NCBI GenBank assembly: GCA_008933995.1
Contig: WARS01000015.1
Span: forward strand, 12,550,957 to 12,614,956
Direction: 5' to 3'
Source: Datnioides undecimradiatus
Taxonomy: Eukaryota > Chordata > Actinopteri > Lobotiformes > Datnioididae
DNA: 64,000 nucleotides
Below are positions 61,901 to 64,000 of this stretch, in pieces (the first letter of the stretch is position 1; each line of letters starts with the position of its first letter). A program made the translations under genes and the position numbers. The notes beneath the pieces were generated by a model. It searched no databases. It saw nothing but the letters and a program-made list of their open reading frames with translations, and was not told the origin of the DNA.

Positions 61901-63940
61901 TTTTGCTTTGTGGAAGATGTTTTTTCTTCTTAACGTGACCTCCTCTTATGAGTGTCTCTGAAGTCACGTTCAGCTTTTTGGTAAATTTTCATTGCTGAAA
62001 TAATATATTAGCACTGTATATTCTTGAGCATCCATTTGTGACGCTGTGGAGCTGCCAAATATGTTTTCATTTCTTAGCAACATCTCAACATATTTGCATT
62101 TCATGACTCAAGCTGATTGAATCATTTATTGTAAACTCAGCCTGCACGTGTAAAAACTGGTTTAAATGTTTCTCAAATCTCAATTTGCATTTATTTTGTC
62201 TGTATGTACGGTAACAAGAAATGCACTGAACCTTATCAGGTTTTAACACTTTTAGAAGCCGCGACAGAAACCGAGCATTCATGCTCTGGTGGGCTTCAGC
62301 CTCCCCGATATTGGGTGATGTGGGTTTTTCTACGCTTCAGTGGCTGAGGTTGGACTTCAGAGGTGGAGGTGGAGAAGAAGAAGGATGAGGACTGGCTGTG
62401 CAGACAAGCAGAGCTCTCATCCATCTATTTATCAATCATCCCATTTTCCTGCTTGAGCCCTCACTAACTCACTCTCTCTGTCTTCAACCAGTGACTCACA
62501 GGTCTGACATTGTATGCCACAAAAACACACATACAATAATACACACACCATCATTGGTATACCAGCTTGTTGACAGAGGAGTTCAGACTAACATTAAGAT
62601 GAAAACACAAATCATGGAATTCATGCTGTGAATTTAAATCTAATTTTAAAGCGTCTTGCGGTGGGAAATGGACTTTAATGTAGGTGTAAATGCCTGCTTT
62701 ACGCCAGACCATGTGATCTAATCTTCAATAATATAACCCATGATATTCTTATCATGGGTCATGATCACAATCTAACCAGAGATGATCATAATCTACCCAG
62801 CTACTATTGGCATCTCCTGCCAAAGGACAGGCTTACAGTCTTTCAAATCTGTCTACCCATATTATTTTGTTCATACTGGCCATGGGAGGGACGGGAGACA
62901 AAATCCAAAGCCCATCATCATTGCTTATCACAAAAGGGGTCTTGAAGATACTCAACAAGGGAATTTAAGGGAATTTAACATTAGATATTTACTTGATTTC
63001 AACTAACTCAGGCTCCTCAAGTGTCCTATAAGATAAACTTTGGATTGTATTTTTGCACAAAATGAGGGCTGTCTCTGTCCCTCATCACAGAACACACTAT
63101 GGATGGAGTTTTTAAAATCAATTTAAAACAAATATGGAAACTTGTGATCATGACGTTTAAGATGACCTGAGTGGCTCTGTTGTGAGGCCTTCTGCGTGCA
63201 TTTGCACCTTGCATTCACATGCAGTTGTCATCATCTAGGTACGATATTAAGATAGAGATCCCCTCTCCCAGCTGTTCAGCAGCTTCAAAAGCTAAAAAGC
63301 CTTCCTCTTTACAAAAAAAAGCAATTCTACATTTTAAATTTGACCTAGACATGATATATAACCATTATATTTTATTTTCCTGCTTTCAACAAGACTTATG
63401 GATTTCTTTGTAATGGTGCCGCATGCACGGTGAAGCTCCTCTCTTTGGTGAACCCGGCTAAGCTCCGTTCATGGATGTCATGGAAACAGGCAGCCTCAAA
63501 AGAAAAAGTAGAAATAACTAAACTGGTTAACTTCAAATATAGACCTCGACCCTTGACCTCAACATAGCAGTCTGATTGATGTAGTTTGCTGAGGATTGGT
63601 TAGTCATTTTTATATTTCAACCTATATTTTTTACAAGGTTTTTAAGGAGGGAAACACATTTAAACAGATTTTGTCTGTGATTTTCCTGTTTCCTGCCACC
63701 AGAGGATACAGTTTATCATAGTGCGTGCTTAGTTTTCTCCTGGTGTGGACAGCTCTGAATATTTTCCACTAGTGGAATGTGAATTAGTCTTTAGATCACT
63801 GTTTATTGGTTCAGAGAGAACTGCAGAGTGGCTGCTTGGTTTGACTGCATAAGCAACAAGTAAAAGCAGCGTTTTGTAGTCAGTCTGAGTTAGAGTGGTT
63901 GGAAAATAAACTGACAGAAGAGGAGTGGATTTTGCTGCAA
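59000..63940. other. Intergenic, no gene recognised
   Basis: It contains T-rich runs (59010-59040 and 60601-60614), complex patches at about 59400-60070, and a 10-bp perfect hairpin at 62736-62759. The stretch 60455-60740 opens with TAATGCTGCGTTCAGAC, a phrase frequent in fish repeats, so it may be an old element. No coding exon is recognised. Confidence 0.6.
62736..62759. repeat. Perfect 10-bp inverted repeat with 4-nt loop
   Basis: ACCCATGATA and TATCATGGGT flank TTCT. Nearby GTCATGATCAC and GATGATCATAATC give further partial dyads within 60 bp. Confidence 0.85.
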
Positions 63941-63949
63941 GGATTGTGT

Positions 63950-64000
63950 AAAAGAATGGTTCAACATTTTTGGAAATATGCTCATTTGCTTTTTCGATTA
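63950..64000 (+). repeat. Start of a further TAAGCTAAGC-family repeat copy (cut by window end)
   Basis: GAATGGTTCAACATTTTTGG, then AAATATGCTCATTTGC and TTTTTCGATTA resemble the left end of the family (AACATTTTGGGAAATACGCTTATTCGCTTTC). The core would lie beyond 64000. Confidence 0.5.

Noticed and set aside
58004..63940. Possible ksr2 3' exons, expected upstream of nos1 by mammalian gene order
   Set aside because: I looked for kinase-domain text on the minus strand and saw none. The gene is probably further to the right or the order differs in this fish.

Overview
The window is vertebrate nuclear DNA, almost certainly from a percomorph-like teleost. One gene is spread over small exons with GT/AG introns. 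AC/AT microsatellites are frequent, and several interspersed repeats typical of fish genomes are present. There are no bacterial operons, no CRISPR array, and no rRNA or tRNA gene that I can recognise.

The only gene I can firmly identify is nos1, neuronal nitric oxide synthase, on the minus strand. I reconstructed 23 coding exons, equivalent to mammalian exons 2-24, between 33012 (start codon) and 3904. Every junction has GT/AG ends and the reading frame passes through all of them. Together they give 3686 nt, or 1228 codons plus two bases. In order they encode the N-terminal PDZ domain and its beta-finger, a divergent linker, the zinc Cys pair, the heme/arginine/tetrahydrobiopterin oxygenase domain, the calmodulin-binding helix, the FMN domain with its autoinhibitory loop, and the connecting/FAD domain up to the GVCSSWL motif. 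The last roughly 200 residues (end of the FAD domain and the NADPH-binding domain, mammalian exons 25-29) are not in the window and should lie beyond position 1. The 5' leader has 69 nt in exon 2. A TATA-bearing, CpG-rich candidate first exon with a strong splice donor lies at about 36287-36435.

From 36.5 kb to 64 kb lies about 27 kb upstream of nos1 with no gene I can recognise. It holds a 753-bp TTAA-flanked Kolobok-like element with a THAP-type zinc-finger relic (41127-41879), an unidentified 111-codon plus-strand open frame (42937-43269), several teleost repeat copies, a GC-rich CCAAT/GC-box cluster near 58 kb, and complex sequence near 59.4-60.1 kb that could be regulatory. In mammals KSR2 lies upstream of NOS1, but I saw no ksr2 exon here.

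The points most worth a second look are intron 16 (114 bp), which has no room for the mammalian muscle-specific mu exon, a short upstream ORF in the candidate first exon, a degraded dynein-light-chain (PIN) motif at the exon 2/3 junction, and the unidentified 42.9-43.3 kb frame. I found no clear sign of an undescribed biological system.
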